Below, one piece after another: positions 36,809 to 47,984 of a DNA stretch of 64,000 nt (position 1 is its first letter; each line of letters starts with the position of its first letter). Source of the DNA: Streptomyces sp. R28 (GTDB lineage Bacteria; Actinomycetota; Actinomycetes; Streptomycetales; Streptomycetaceae); assembly GCF_041052385.1 (NCBI RefSeq), contig NZ_CP163439.1, positions 3,213,001 to 3,277,000 of the forward strand. The letters are read 5' to 3'. The notes beneath the pieces are model-generated. The model was not told the origin of the DNA and did not search any database. It saw nothing but the letters and a program-made list of their open reading frames with translations. Made by a program: the position numbers and the translations under genes.

Positions 36809-37897
36809 GTGACAGAGCCGAGGGGAACCGAGGGAGCGAAGGGTCCACAGGACCCGGACGGCCCGCACAGCCCTGACAGCCCGACCAGGCCAGGCGGTCC
36901 GGATGGCCCGGACGGCCCAGAGGGCCACCATTGCCCGGAGTGCGGTGCGCCGAGAGCGGCCGACAACACCCCGTCGTGCGGCTGCGGGCCACGCGTGTCC
37001 GAGGCCCTGCGCGATGCCCGTACGGCGGAGGCGGCCGCGGCGGAGGACTTCGACCCCCTGCGCATACGCCCGTACGTGGAGCTTGAGGGCGACGGCGAGA
37101 CGATGCCCCTACGGGCGATACCGCCGACCACATCGCCCCCCACCCCGCCCGCCACCGGTCCGACCTCGATCCTCCCCGCCCCGCTGTCCCCGCCGGTGAC
37201 GACACCGAGCGCGCGGGACCTGAGCCTGTTCGAGCCGGACACGGACGGGTACGCCGAGGCCGACAGGGGCGGAGCTCCGGGCAGGCGGGCCGGCCACCGC
37301 CGTACGCGTACGGTCCTGCTGGGCGTCGCCGGAGGGCTCGTGGCCGTAGTGGCGGCGGCCGGCCTGGCGAGCGGCCTGTTCACCTACGAGACGCCGTCAC
37401 GGGACACGGCCCTGCCGGACGACGTACGGGCGAGCGTCCCGGTCCCGTCGACCAGCGAGGCCTCCGAGGAACCGTCACCGCCCAGGTCGTCGGCGCGGCC
37501 GGCACCGCCGCCCGCACCCGCGTCACCCACGGGGAGCGGGTCCCCCTCACCGTCCCCGTCGAGGTCGAGCGCGTCCCCGACACCATCACGCTCGGCCGAA
37601 CCCACGACGGCCCCCTCGACAGCCGAAGCCACGGACTCCCAGGAAGAGTCCGCCGCCGCCCGGGACCCCGAACCCCCCACCCTCGGCCGCGGCGACCGGG
37701 GCCCCGAGGTCACGGAACTCGAACTCCGCCTGACCCAACTCGGCCTCTACACGAGGAAGGCCGGCGGCACCTACAACGAGGGCGTCGAGGACGCGGTCAG
37801 CAGGTACCAGGGGGCACGGGGAATCGAGCCGGAGGAGTACGGGGTGTACGACCTGGCGACCAGGGAGAAGCTGGAGTCGGAGACGACGCAACCGTGA
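36809..37897 (+). CDS. Membrane protein with C-terminal peptidoglycan-binding domain
   Basis: 362 residues. GTG 36809 has GGGGAGGGG 8 bases upstream. The cytoplasmic N-terminal 150 residues are Pro/Asp-rich and contain a zinc-ribbon-like CPECGAPRAADNTPSCGCG. One transmembrane helix (VLLGVAGGLVAVVAAAGLASGLF) follows; its core is GGLVAVVAAAGLASGLF. Then come a Ser/Pro-rich extracellular linker and a peptidoglycan-binding domain type 1 (LGRGDRGPEVTELELRLTQLGLY; core GPEVTELELRLTQLG). It could connect cytoplasmic signals to the wall. Divergent from the MFS gene. Confidence 0.82.
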   Translation: MTEPRGTEGAKGPQDPDGPHSPDSPTRPGGPDGPDGPEGHHCPECGAPRAADNTPSCGCGPRVSEALRDARTAEAAAAEDFDPLRIRPYVELEGDGETMPLRAIPPTTSPPTPPATGPTSILPAPLSPPVTTPSARDLSLFEPDTDGYAEADRGGAPGRRAGHRRTRTVLLGVAGGLVAVVAAAGLASGLFTYETPSRDTALPDDVRASVPVPSTSEASEEPSPPRSSARPAPPPAPASPTGSGSPSPSPSRSSASPTPSRSAEPTTAPSTAEATDSQEESAAARDPEPPTLGRGDRGPEVTELELRLTQLGLYTRKAGGTYNEGVEDAVSRYQGARGIEPEEYGVYDLATREKLESETTQP

Positions 37898-37938
37898 CGC
37901 CGCCGCGCTGCGAGAGACATTGAAGTTCGCACACGGAG

Positions 37939-37975
37939 CGAGGAACCCCGGCCGACGCACGGCTGGGGTTCCTCG
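37939..37975. terminator. Bidirectional terminator between convergent genes
   Basis: CGAGGAACCCC (37939-37949) is perfectly matched by GGGGTTCCTCG (37965-37975), with an inner GCCG/CGGC extension. It lies between the peptidoglycan-binding gene and the GH62 gene, which converge. Confidence 0.85.
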
Positions 37976-38004
37976 AGATGGTGAGTACCGGTCAGCAGGT
38001 GGGG

Positions 38005-39433
<1,429 letters not shown>

Positions 39434-39505
39434 TCAACGGCATACCGCGCCCCACCTGAAGAGGGCGTCGAGCGTCACCGAGACAGGTGGAGCGACTTCA
39501 ACCCT

Positions 39506-39543
39506 GTTCGCAATACCGAACGCTGCTCGAAGTGTCGAGCAGC
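39506..39543 (-). promoter_or_regulatory. Palindromes in the 570-bp region upstream of the GH62 gene
   Basis: GTTCG-CGAAC (39506-39510/39517-39521) and GCTGCTCGA-TCGAGCAGC (39522-39530/39535-39543) are adjacent perfect dyads, good candidate operators for sugar control of the arabinofuranosidase gene. The remaining stretch 39266-39834 contains AT-rich patches (39540-39615) and no supported gene. Confidence 0.5.
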
Positions 39544-39834
39544 CTGGATAATAGAGAATCTGCGAACGGCGTCCATACGTTCCACATGATTCGGGAACAA
39601 CGCCGAAACATTTACGGGACAGGGTGCCCTGGAACACCAGCCGGTCCGGATGCCTCTTGCGCCCGAGTGCACCGAGGTGTGATCGTGTCGCCCACCGGCG
39701 ACAAAGCACCAAGTGGCGGGCGACCGCCCCGAGTACGCACGACGTGAATCGCGACCCTGCCGGCCGCGCAGAACGCCGGCGCGGGCCTGGCACAAGCCAC
39801 CGCGATGGGCTACCGCGGCAACCCCTCCCCGCCG

Positions 39835-40512
39835 CTAGGCGACGTACAGCCGGATCTCCCCACCCGCCGCAGCCTCGACCCGCACCTGCCGCAAGTCGGC
39901 CACGACCACATCCGGCCCATGGGACCCGGCCCGCGACCCGACCCCCACGACCCGCATCCCCGCGGAGCGCCCCGCCTCGATCCCGGCAGCCGAGTCCTCG
40001 AAGACGACGCAGTCCGCCGGTGCGACCCCCAGTTCGGCAGCGCCCTTCAGGAACCCCTCCGGGTCGGGCTTGCTCGCGCCCACCGACTCCGCGGTCACCC
40101 GCACCTCCGGCAACTCCAGCCCGGCCGCAGCCATCCGCGCCGTGGACAGCGCGACGTCGGCCGACGTGACGAGCGCGTGCGGCAACCCCCGCAGCGAGGC
40201 GAGAAACTCCGGCGCCCCCGGAATCGGCACCACGCCCTGCACATCCGCCGTCTCCTCGGCGAGCATGCGCGCGTTGTCCGCGTGGTTCTGCTCCATCGGC
40301 CGGTCGGGCAGCAGCAGCGCCATCGAGGCGTGTCCCTGCCGCCCGTGCACGACCTTCATCACCTCGTCCCCGTCCAGCCCGTGCCGCTCGGCCCAGCGAC
40401 GCCAGATCCGTTCCACGACGGCGTCGGAGTTGACGAGGGTGCCGTCCATGTCCAGCAGGAGAGCACGGGCGGTGAGCACAGTGGGCGTGGTGGGCACGGG
40501 GGTGGCCGGCAT
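39835..40512 (-). CDS. HAD-like sugar-phosphatase
   Basis: 225 residues of the HAD superfamily, subfamily with alpha cap. Motif I is LLLDMDGTLVNSD, motif II ALVTSAD, motif III SKPDPEGFLKGA, motif IV VFEDSAAGIEAG. It matches the beta-phosphoglucomutase/phosphoglycolate-type phosphatases such as DOG or YfbT sugar phosphatases. ATG 40512 has GGAG 6 bases upstream; an upstream TTG would add an unrelated Pro-rich tail. Dephosphorylates a small sugar phosphate. The 295 bp upstream, to the GDT1 gene, hold a GCAGCC triplet repeat but no gene. Confidence 0.88.
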   Translation of the reverse strand: MPATPVPTTPTVLTARALLLDMDGTLVNSDAVVERIWRRWAERHGLDGDEVMKVVHGRQGHASMALLLPDRPMEQNHADNARMLAEETADVQGVVPIPGAPEFLASLRGLPHALVTSADVALSTARMAAAGLELPEVRVTAESVGASKPDPEGFLKGAAELGVAPADCVVFEDSAAGIEAGRSAGMRVVGVGSRAGSHGPDVVVADLRQVRVEAAAGGEIRLYVA

Positions 40513-40807
40513 CAGCAGCTCCAGGACGAGGGGCACCGGGGGTGCAGGGGTGGCCCCCGGGAGGGACAAGGTGGCCCCGCCCGCCGGTCAGGGAAAACGG
40601 GCGGGAACCACTTTGTTCCTCCACGGTACAAAACCGAGGCCCGATCCCGCTACCGCCTCCAGAAACCGTTCACCGACAGTTCAGCTCAGCCCCGGCTCAG
40701 CCACTCGCCCACGACTCACCCGCAGCCGCAGCCGCAGCCGAGCAGCCCACCCACGACCACTCCCCCTCCCAGCCACTCGCCCTCGACCACCCCGGCCCAC
40801 CCCCGCC

Positions 40808-41389
40808 TCACCCGGCGATCGCCTCCCACAGGCTCCACACCCCGAGTCCCAGCATCACCAGCGCCGCCACCTTGGTGATCAGCCGCAGCGGCACCCGCCG
40901 CATCAGCGCCTTCCCGCCGACGATCCCGATCCCCGCCACGGCCCACAGCGCCAGCACCGCACCGAGCCCGACCGACAGCGGATCGTCGTAACGCGCCGCG
41001 AGATTCGCCGTCATGATCTGCGTCAGATCCCCGAACTCGGCGACCAGGATGAGCATGAACCCGGCCCCGGACACCTTCCAGAAGGACTGGTTCTCCGGCT
41101 TGCGGACCTCCTCCTCGTCCTCGTCCCCCTTCATGAGCAGCACCGCCGCGCCGCCCAGGAACAGCACACCCGTCACTGCGTGCACGATCTGCTGCGGCAA
41201 CAGCGTCAGTACGCTGCCGGCCGCCACGGCCAGCGCGACATGCACCGCGAACGCGGCGGCGACACCGGCGAAGACATAGGAGGCGCGATAGCGCGTACCG
41301 AGGACGAGCCCGGCGAGCGCGGTCTTGTCGGGCAGTTCGGCGAGGAAGACGACGCCGAAGACGACCGCCGTCACGGTGAAGCTGATCAA
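40808..41389 (-). CDS. GDT1/TMEM165-family cation transporter
   Basis: 193 residues, six transmembrane helices in two repeats. The signatures are AELPDKTALAGLVLGTRY in the first half and AEFGDLTQIMTANLAARY in the second. The usual ExGD(K/R)(T/S) motif has P in place of G in the first copy and L in place of K/R in the second. Family members exchange Mn2+/Ca2+ for protons. Start TTG 41389 is the only one near the ribosome site GAGGAA. An acidic cytosolic loop (GDEDEEEVRK) lies between repeats. I could not see a Mn riboswitch upstream. Confidence 0.88.
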   Translation of the reverse strand: MISFTVTAVVFGVVFLAELPDKTALAGLVLGTRYRASYVFAGVAAAFAVHVALAVAAGSVLTLLPQQIVHAVTGVLFLGGAAVLLMKGDEDEEEVRKPENQSFWKVSGAGFMLILVAEFGDLTQIMTANLAARYDDPLSVGLGAVLALWAVAGIGIVGGKALMRRVPLRLITKVAALVMLGLGVWSLWEAIAG

Positions 41390-41799
41390 GGTTCCTCAAT
41401 CGGTCGGGGCCGCCCCACCGAGAGCTTGTCACTGCGCTACGACACCTCGGCACGGCAGCACACTCGTCGCCCGTGCCGTACGACACAGGCGTGCACTGCT
41501 TGCCGAAGGTCTCGCTGGCCGACCTCATGAACGAGGTCCGCCTCCGGGCGCCGGCTCAGGCGAGCTGAGCAGTATGTCGACGGTCCGGCGAAGAGCTACT
41601 CCCCTTCTGCGCCGACCATCGTACGTGATGCCGTCGAACGCCCCGTCGAGCGATTCACAGCAAGAAAGTCCCGCACTCAACCTTGCCGTGTCATGTGCGC
41701 GTCATTAGCTTCTTACCTGACGCACACCTCCCCGCAACACGGCGCGGCGAGCATTCGATCGCTCACACGCCAACACCCCCACCCCCCAAGGGAGTTCGC
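41390..41799. other. 410-bp intergenic region
   Basis: No complete gene is supported. A plus-strand frame without a start, ending at the TGA near 41568, translates VPYDTGVHCLPKVSLADLMNEV, which looks protein-like and may be a relic of a lost gene. The end (41680-41799) is AT-richer and holds the likely promoter of the secreted nuclease. Confidence 0.4.
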
Positions 41800-42444
41800 A
41801 TGTCGAAGTTCTACGCGCGTCGACGGGTCAGCATACTCGCGGCCCTCAGCGGCCTCATAGCCTCCGTCGCACTGTTCAACGCCCCGACCGCCTCGGCGGC
41901 GCTCCCCACGCCCGTCAGCGGCGCCACCGCCCGCGGTTACCTGGCCCAGCTCACCGTGGCCACCGAGGACCGCACCGGCTACGACCGCGACCTCTTCCCG
42001 CTCTGGATCACCCAGTCCGGCACCTGCAACACCCGCGAGGTCGTCCTCAAGCGCGACGGCACGAACGTCGTCCAGGACTCCTCCTGCGCCGCCACCAGCG
42101 GCAGCTGGTTCTCCCCGTACGACGGCGCCACCTGGACCGCCGCCTCCGACCTCGACATCGACCACCTCGTCCCGCTGGCCGAGGCCTGGGACTCCGGTGC
42201 CGGCAGCTGGACCACCGCCCGGCGCCAGGCCTTCGCCAACGACCTGACCCGGCCGCAGCTGATCGCCGTCACCGACAACGTCAACCAGGCCAAGGGCGAC
42301 CAGGACCCGGCCACCTGGATGCCGTCGGTCAGCTCGTACCGCTGCACCTACGTGCGCGCCTGGGTCCAGGTGAAGTACTACTACGGCCTCTCGGTCGACT
42401 CGGCGGAGAAGTCCGCCCTGACGAACTACCTCGCGAACTGCTGA
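41800..42444 (+). CDS. Secreted HNH-type nuclease (DUF1524)
   Basis: 214 residues. ATG 41800 follows AAGGGAG. A signal peptide ends near PTASAA. The mature protein has the DUF1524 / GmrSD C-terminal-type HNH core: DLDIDHLVPLAEAWDSGA, with His of the metal motif, followed by RRQAFANDLTRPQL and DNVNQAKGDQDPATWMP. Four Cys residues probably form disulphides. Such extracellular Streptomyces proteins degrade DNA in nutrient scavenging or competition. Monocistronic. Confidence 0.9.
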   Translation: MSKFYARRRVSILAALSGLIASVALFNAPTASAALPTPVSGATARGYLAQLTVATEDRTGYDRDLFPLWITQSGTCNTREVVLKRDGTNVVQDSSCAATSGSWFSPYDGATWTAASDLDIDHLVPLAEAWDSGAGSWTTARRQAFANDLTRPQLIAVTDNVNQAKGDQDPATWMPSVSSYRCTYVRAWVQVKYYYGLSVDSAEKSALTNYLANC

Positions 42445-42678
42445 CGGGGTACTCACGGGGTGCTGACGGAGTTCGGCAAACCGTGACCTGCGGAACCTCC
42501 CCGCCCTCCTCCGTCGTTCCGTACCGTACGGGGCGACGACAGAGGTGAGCCGAAGGGGCGCGGCGGAGGCGAGGGGACGAACGCGCGGAGGCCCGAAGGG
42601 CTGAGCGCGATCGCCCCCTCGCCTCCGGCCGAGAGCGCCCCGGAGGCGAACCGACCGAGGAAAAGGGCGGGCGATCAC

Positions 42679-44367
42679 GTGGCTGAACTGCGCCTGGGTC
42701 CACTGCTGAGGTACGCCGACGGCTCGGCCGCGACCGTCTGGGTCGAGGCGACCCGCCCGTGCGCCGCCGAGGTGCGGGGCGCGGAGGGCGCCCGCGGCAC
42801 CTCCCGCACGTTCCAGATCGCGGGCCACCACTACGCCCTGATCCCGGTGACCGGCCTGACTGCGGGGTCCGCACAGTCCTACGAGGTCCTCCTCGACGGC
42901 ACGCGCGTGTGGCCGCTGCCCGGCTCCCCGTTCCCGGACTCCGTCATCCGCACCCCTGCCGACGGCGACGCCGTCCGCCTCGCCTTCGGCTCCTGCCGTT
43001 GGGCCGCGCCGCCGGCCGGCGAGAAGGACCCGGTCGGCCCGGACGCCCTGGACACGCTGGCCGCCCGGCTCGCGGCCGACCCCGACGGTGAACGGCCGGA
43101 CGTACTGGTGCTGCTGGGCGACCAGGTGTACGCCGACGAGACCTCCAAGGCGACCCGGCGCTGGCTGGCCGCCCGGCGCGATCTGAGCGAGCCGCCGGGC
43201 GACGAGGTCGCCGACTACGAGGAGTACACCCGGCTCTACTACGAGTCGTGGCTCGACCCCGAGGTGCGCTGGCTGCTGTCCACCGTGCCCAGCTGCATGA
43301 TCTTCGACGACCACGACGTCATCGACGACTGGAACACCTCCGCCGCCTGGCTCGCCGACATGCGGGCCACCCCGTGGTGGCGGGAGCGGCTACTGAGCGG
43401 GCTGATGTCGTACTGGGTGCACCAGCACCTCGGAAATCTGTCGCCGGACGAGCTGGCCGCCGACCCGCTCTTCGCCGCCGTACGCGAAACCCCTGACGGC
43501 ACCGACCTGTTGCGCTCCTTCGCCTGCAAGGCGGACACCGAACCGTCCTCCGTCCGCTGGAGCTACCGGCGCGACTTCGGCCGCGTTCGGCTGCTGATGG
43601 TGGACACGCGGGCGGCCCGGGTGCTCGACGAGGACGCTCGCTCCATGCTCGACCCGGGCGAGGCGCGGTGGCTGCGCGAGCAGGCGCTCGACGGGAGGGG
43701 GACATACGACCACCTCCTTATCGGCACCTCCCTGCCCTGGCTGCTGCCGCATCTGGTGCACGACGCCGAGGCGTGGAACGCGGCCCTGTGCCGGGGCGAG
43801 CGCGGGGAGCGCTGGGCGCGGTTCGGGGAGGACCTGCGGCGGCGGGCGGATCTGGAGCACTGGGCGGCGTTCCCGTCGTCCTTCGACGCGCTGGCGGAGC
43901 TGATCGCCGAGGCCGGCTCGGGGGCTCAGGCGCCGGCGACGGTGTGTGTGCTGTCGGGGGACGTGCATCACGCGTATGTGGCCGAGCCGACCTGGCCGAC
44001 GGGGAAGGGGCCGGACGCCCGCGTCTTCCAGCTGACCTGCTCGCCCGTCCACAACGCCATTCACCTGGCGATCCGGATCGGCTTCCGCTTCGGCTGGAGC
44101 GGCGCGGCCCGGACGCTCGGCCGGTGGTTCGCGGGCCACGGGGGCTGTCCACGGCCGCCGATCGACTGGCGCCGGACGGGCGGTCCCTGGTTCGGCAACC
44201 AGCTCATGACCCTGACGCTGCGCGGGCGTACGGCCCGGCTGCGGCTGGAGCAGGCACGGGCGGGGCGGGGTGCGGGGGCGAGCGGGAGTGCCGGCGGGGG
44301 TGCCGGGACTGCGGGAGCTACGGGGGCGCGGTTGCGGACGGTGGCGGAGTCCGAACTCGCCCCGTAA
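42679..44367 (+). CDS. PhoD-like metallophosphatase
   Basis: 562 residues. GTG 42679 follows a GAGGAAAAGG stretch. An N-terminal beta domain (LRYADGSAATVWVEA) precedes the phosphodiesterase core with LAFGSC, VLLGDQVYADE, FDDHDVIDDWN and VLSGDVHHAYVAEP, the metal ligands of the PhoD family. No signal peptide is visible, unlike the exported (Tat) PhoD; it looks cytoplasmic. The C-terminal tail is Gly/Ala-rich (GASGSAGGGAG). It hydrolyses phosphoesters, exact substrate unknown. Confidence 0.9.
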   Translation: MAELRLGPLLRYADGSAATVWVEATRPCAAEVRGAEGARGTSRTFQIAGHHYALIPVTGLTAGSAQSYEVLLDGTRVWPLPGSPFPDSVIRTPADGDAVRLAFGSCRWAAPPAGEKDPVGPDALDTLAARLAADPDGERPDVLVLLGDQVYADETSKATRRWLAARRDLSEPPGDEVADYEEYTRLYYESWLDPEVRWLLSTVPSCMIFDDHDVIDDWNTSAAWLADMRATPWWRERLLSGLMSYWVHQHLGNLSPDELAADPLFAAVRETPDGTDLLRSFACKADTEPSSVRWSYRRDFGRVRLLMVDTRAARVLDEDARSMLDPGEARWLREQALDGRGTYDHLLIGTSLPWLLPHLVHDAEAWNAALCRGERGERWARFGEDLRRRADLEHWAAFPSSFDALAELIAEAGSGAQAPATVCVLSGDVHHAYVAEPTWPTGKGPDARVFQLTCSPVHNAIHLAIRIGFRFGWSGAARTLGRWFAGHGGCPRPPIDWRRTGGPWFGNQLMTLTLRGRTARLRLEQARAGRGAGASGSAGGGAGTAGATGARLRTVAESELAP

Positions 44368-44511
44368 TCGTCTTGTTCCGCCTGCTTGTCACCGCTGTGT
44401 CAGGTGATGCTCGTGATGCATCCCACACTCGCTCACCCCGGGTCCCGGTTCGCCCCGCTCCCGACGGCATGATGAGCCGGACCGTCCGCTTCCATCCGAC
44501 GGATCGCTCCG

Positions 44512-46461
44512 ATGCGCCCCCCACGCCCGGGAGTCACCCCTTTGTCTGCACCGACCTCCGCACCGACCCCGGACTCCCTCACGGTCTCCGTCGCCCTGGT
44601 CGGCGCCGGCCCTCGCGGCACCAGCGTCCTGGAACGCCTCTGTGCCTCGGCTCCCGAACTCCTCCCGCCCGGTGCACGCCTCACGGTCCATGTGATCGAC
44701 CCGGCGCCGCCGGGCCCCGGGCGCGTGTGGCGGACCGCGCAGTCGCCCGAACTGCTGATGAACACGGTGTCCTCGCAGGTCACGCTGTTCACCGACGACA
44801 GCGTGGACTGCTCGGGCCCGATCCGGCCCGGCCCCAGCCTCTGCGACTGGGCGGCCGGCGCGCTGGGCCCGGACGAGTACCCGACCCGTGCGCACTACGG
44901 CCGGTACCTGGAGTGGGTGTTCGCGAAGGTCGTGCGCGAGGCGCCCCCGGCGATACGCGTCGAGACGCACGCGGCCCGTGCGGTACGGCTCGACGACGCA
45001 CCCGACGGCCACCAGGTCCTCACCCTCGACGACGGCCGCACCCTGCCCGGCCTGTCCGCCGTGGTCCTGGCGCAGGGACATCTGCCGACGGCCGCCGACG
45101 CGCCCCAGCGCCACCTCGCCGCCTACGCCGAACGCCACGGCCTGCGCTATGTGGCGCCCGCCAACCCGGCCGACGTCGACCTCTCCCCCGTATCCCCCGG
45201 CGAACCGGTGCTGTTGCGCGGCCTGGGCCTCAACTTCTTCGACCACATGGCCCTGTTGACCACGGGCCGCGGCGGCCGCTTCGTCCGTGCCGAGGAGGGC
45301 CGGGGCGGCCTGCGCTACGTCCCGTCCGGCAACGAGCCGCGCCTGTACGCCGGTTCGCGCCGCGGCATCCCGTACCAGGCGCGCGGCGACAACGCGAAGG
45401 GGCCGTACGGCCGCCATCTCCCGCTGGTCCTGACGCCCGAGGTGATCGCCGGCTTCCGCAAGCGCGCGGACTCGGGCGAGGCGCCGGACTTCCTCGCGGA
45501 GATATGGCCGCTGGTGGCGAAGGAGGTGGAGACGGTGTACTACACGGCGCTGCTGCCGGGGACACGGCGGCCGGAGTTCGTCGGCCGCTTCCTCGCCGTC
45601 GCCCATCGTGACCCCCAGGAGGCGCTCCTGCTGGAGGAGTTCGGGATCTCGCAGCGTGAGCGCTGGAGCTGGGACCGGGTCTCCCGCCCCTACACGGGGT
45701 CCGACGCCGCGGATCCCGGGCGGTGGCGCGAGTGGCTGCTGTCGTATCTGCGCGAGGACGCCGCACAGGCCGCCCGGGGCAATGTGCGGGGCCCGCTGAA
45801 GTCGGCCCTCGACGTGCTGCGCGACCTGCGCAACGAGCTGCGGCTGATCGTCGACCACGGCGGCCTCACCGGCACCTCGCGCCGGGACCACCTGGACCGC
45901 TGGTACACCCCGCTCAACGCCTTCCTGTCCATCGGCCCGCCCCGGCGCCGCGTGGAGGAGCTGATGGCCCTGCTGGAAGCGGGCGTGGTGGAGGTGCTCG
46001 GGCCCCGGCTGGAGGTGCGGGAGGAGGACGGGGCCTGGGTGGCGCACTCGCCCGAGGTGCCGGGCTCGGCGGTCCGGGCGACGACCCTCGTCGAGGCCCG
46101 TCTGCCGGAACCCGACCTGCGCCGCACCGCCGACGACCTGCTGGCCCGGCTGCTGAAGACCGGACAGTGCCGGCCGCACATCGTCGACGGTTACGAAACG
46201 GGAGGACTGGACGTAACGCAGCGGCCGTACCGTCTGATCGACCGTCAGGGCCGGGTGCACGCACGGCGATTCGCGTTCGGCGTACCAACGGAGGGTGTGC
46301 ACTGGGTGACGGCGGCGGGGGCGCGGCCTGGTGTGGATTCGGTCACGCTTTCGGACGCCGATGCGGTGGCGAGGGCGGCGCTACGTGCGGTTGTTTCCGA
46401 GACGGATGAGGATTCCGGGGCAAAGTATTGGCCGAATGTTGAACTTGCAAGTATCGATTAG
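44512..46461 (+). CDS. FAD/NAD(P)-binding protein (NAD_binding_9 family)
   Basis: 649 residues. The N-terminal FAD site is VALVGAGPRGTSVLERL, followed by HVIDPAPPGPGRVW; VLAQGHLP marks the second nucleotide-binding motif. Members are found in Streptomyces as large FAD-dependent monooxygenase-like or L-lysine-hydroxylase-like proteins of unknown role. ATG 44512 gives a short Pro/Thr-rich leader; later starts are possible as the family begins near SVALVG. A single gene with no biosynthetic neighbours. Confidence 0.82.
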   Translation: MRPPRPGVTPLSAPTSAPTPDSLTVSVALVGAGPRGTSVLERLCASAPELLPPGARLTVHVIDPAPPGPGRVWRTAQSPELLMNTVSSQVTLFTDDSVDCSGPIRPGPSLCDWAAGALGPDEYPTRAHYGRYLEWVFAKVVREAPPAIRVETHAARAVRLDDAPDGHQVLTLDDGRTLPGLSAVVLAQGHLPTAADAPQRHLAAYAERHGLRYVAPANPADVDLSPVSPGEPVLLRGLGLNFFDHMALLTTGRGGRFVRAEEGRGGLRYVPSGNEPRLYAGSRRGIPYQARGDNAKGPYGRHLPLVLTPEVIAGFRKRADSGEAPDFLAEIWPLVAKEVETVYYTALLPGTRRPEFVGRFLAVAHRDPQEALLLEEFGISQRERWSWDRVSRPYTGSDAADPGRWREWLLSYLREDAAQAARGNVRGPLKSALDVLRDLRNELRLIVDHGGLTGTSRRDHLDRWYTPLNAFLSIGPPRRRVEELMALLEAGVVEVLGPRLEVREEDGAWVAHSPEVPGSAVRATTLVEARLPEPDLRRTADDLLARLLKTGQCRPHIVDGYETGGLDVTQRPYRLIDRQGRVHARRFAFGVPTEGVHWVTAAGARPGVDSVTLSDADAVARAALRAVVSETDEDSGAKYWPNVELASID

Positions 46462-46553
46462 GGCTACCTACGGTGGGGGGCTACCGATCAGTATCCGTCC
46501 CCACCCCGTTCCTCACAGGGACCGGTAAACGTCAGACCGAGGGAGCCTCCCCC

Positions 46554-46991
46554 ATGACCGGACGCCTCAACAGCGCCCAGCCCTACGCCATCGGCCTGTT
46601 CCGCATAGTCGTCGGCCTGCTCTTCGCCTGCCACGGCGCAAACTCGCTCTTCGGCACCTTCGGAGGCCAGACCGTCGAAGCCGGCACCTGGCCCGGCTGG
46701 TACGCCGCCGTGATCGAACTCGTCGGCGGCAGCCTGGTCATGCTCGGCCTCGGCACCCGCGCCGCGGCCTTCGTCTCCTCCGGCGCCATGGCGTACGCGT
46801 ACTTCAAGGTCCACCAGCCCCAGGCCCTGTGGCCCATCGAGAACAGCGGCGAAGGCGCCGCCATGTACTGCTGGGCCATGTTCCTGCTGATCTTCACCGG
46901 CTCCGGCGCGTTCGGCCTGGACCGGCTGTTCGCCAAGCGTTCCGGGGCGCAGAGCAGGACGGCGGCCGACCAGACGCCGGTGGCGGCCTGA
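46554..46991 (+). CDS. DoxX-family membrane protein
   Basis: 145 residues, four transmembrane helices with the family's RIVVGLLFACHGANSLFG and GGSLVMLGLGTRAAA segments, and Trp-containing loops. DoxX proteins are linked to thiosulphate-quinone oxidoreductase and to redox homeostasis with superoxide dismutase. ATG 46554 follows GAGGGAG. Monocistronic, ended by a strong hairpin. Confidence 0.9.
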   Translation: MTGRLNSAQPYAIGLFRIVVGLLFACHGANSLFGTFGGQTVEAGTWPGWYAAVIELVGGSLVMLGLGTRAAAFVSSGAMAYAYFKVHQPQALWPIENSGEGAAMYCWAMFLLIFTGSGAFGLDRLFAKRSGAQSRTAADQTPVAA

Positions 46992-47053
46992 CGGATCGGG
47001 CCCAGCCCCAGGCCTGATCTCCCGGCCCCGGCCCCGCACGGCCGGCCCGGACG

Positions 47054-47095
47054 ACGGCGCCCGTATCCGCGAGGCTCACGCGGTACGGGCGCCGT
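47054..47095 (+). terminator. Strong terminator after DoxX gene
   Basis: ACGGCGCCCGTA (47054-47065) pairs perfectly with TACGGGCGCCGT (47084-47095), with inner CGCG/CGCG pairing, followed by TTCGC. The rest of the 309-bp gap to the DedA gene carries only the likely promoter of that gene (around 47200-47280). Confidence 0.85.
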
Positions 47096-47300
47096 TTCGC
47101 TGCGCTCGTTCTCCCCGTGCTCGTCACCTCCGTGCCCGTCTCACGGCAGCAGAGTGAACATGCTGTGCCGAACACACGAGCCCCCGATGGATCTCCTGTC
47201 CCACCCCCGGCGTACGCTGTATGGCTGTCATAGGCCGCCCCTGCCGCTCCCCCACGACATCGCGGCACGGTCTGGCCACGGGGGTAAACGGGGAGTTGTG

Positions 47301-47924
47301 GTGCTCGAGGGTCTCGAGGGCATGGGTTCGCTGACAGCGGCACCATGGATCTACGTAATGGTCGCACTGTCGGTACTGCTGGACGTGTTCGTCCCGGTCC
47401 TGCCGAGCGGCGTTCTGGTGATCACGGCGGCGACGGCGGCGGCCGCGGGAGCAGCGGGAGCCGCGACCGGTCAGGTCCCCGGGGACGTCCCGGACATCCT
47501 GGCCCTGACGCTCTGCGCCGCGACGGCCTCCGTCCTGGGTGACCTGGTCGCCTACCGTCTCGCCTGGCGCGGCGGCGCCCGACTGGACCGCGCGATCGCC
47601 CGCTCCCGCCGCCTGACGTCCGCGCAGGAACGTCTCGGCACGGCCCTGGCCCGGGGCGGCGGCGCCCTGGTGGTCCTGGCCCGCTTCGCCCCCGCCGGCC
47701 GCTCGGTGGTCTCACTGAGCGCCGGCGCCGCGCACCGCAGCCCCCGCGACTTCCTCCCCTGGTCCGCCCTGGCGGGCGTCGCCTGGGCCACCTACAGCGT
47801 GGCCCTCGGCTATTTCGGCGCCCAGTGGCTGGGAGCGACGTGGCTGGCGACGGGGGTGTCGGTGGCAGCGCTGTTCGCCGCGGGCGCGGGGGCGACGTAC
47901 TTGATGCGCCGCAAGCCGGCGTAG
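47301..47924 (+). CDS. DedA-family membrane protein
   Basis: 207 residues with about five hydrophobic segments. GTG 47301 has GGGGAG 5 bases before it. The DedA core is visible: VFVPVLPSGVLVITA (conserved proline-rich re-entrant loop), VLGDLVAYRLAWRGG (the G-D-x-x-x-Y-x-x-G/R motif), and ARFAPAGRSVVSLSAGA (the FxRFxPxxR motif). DedA proteins are flippase-like transporters of undecaprenyl phosphate or phospholipids. Confidence 0.88.
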   Translation: MLEGLEGMGSLTAAPWIYVMVALSVLLDVFVPVLPSGVLVITAATAAAAGAAGAATGQVPGDVPDILALTLCAATASVLGDLVAYRLAWRGGARLDRAIARSRRLTSAQERLGTALARGGGALVVLARFAPAGRSVVSLSAGAAHRSPRDFLPWSALAGVAWATYSVALGYFGAQWLGATWLATGVSVAALFAAGAGATYLMRRKPA

Positions 47925-47984
47925 CCCGCGGGCTCCGCCACCCGTCCCGCGCGGTACCTGTCCCGCCCGTTGTCCGCCCCGGCG

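Noticed and set aside
41390..41550. Possible manganese (yybP-ykoY) riboswitch before the GDT1 gene
   Set aside because: The family is often controlled this way, but the conserved core was not visible on the minus strand.
44389..46302. 637-codon open frame on the minus strand
   Set aside because: Antisense shadow of the FAD-binding protein gene; composition is His/Gln/Arg/Val-rich without motifs and third-position GC belongs to the other strand.
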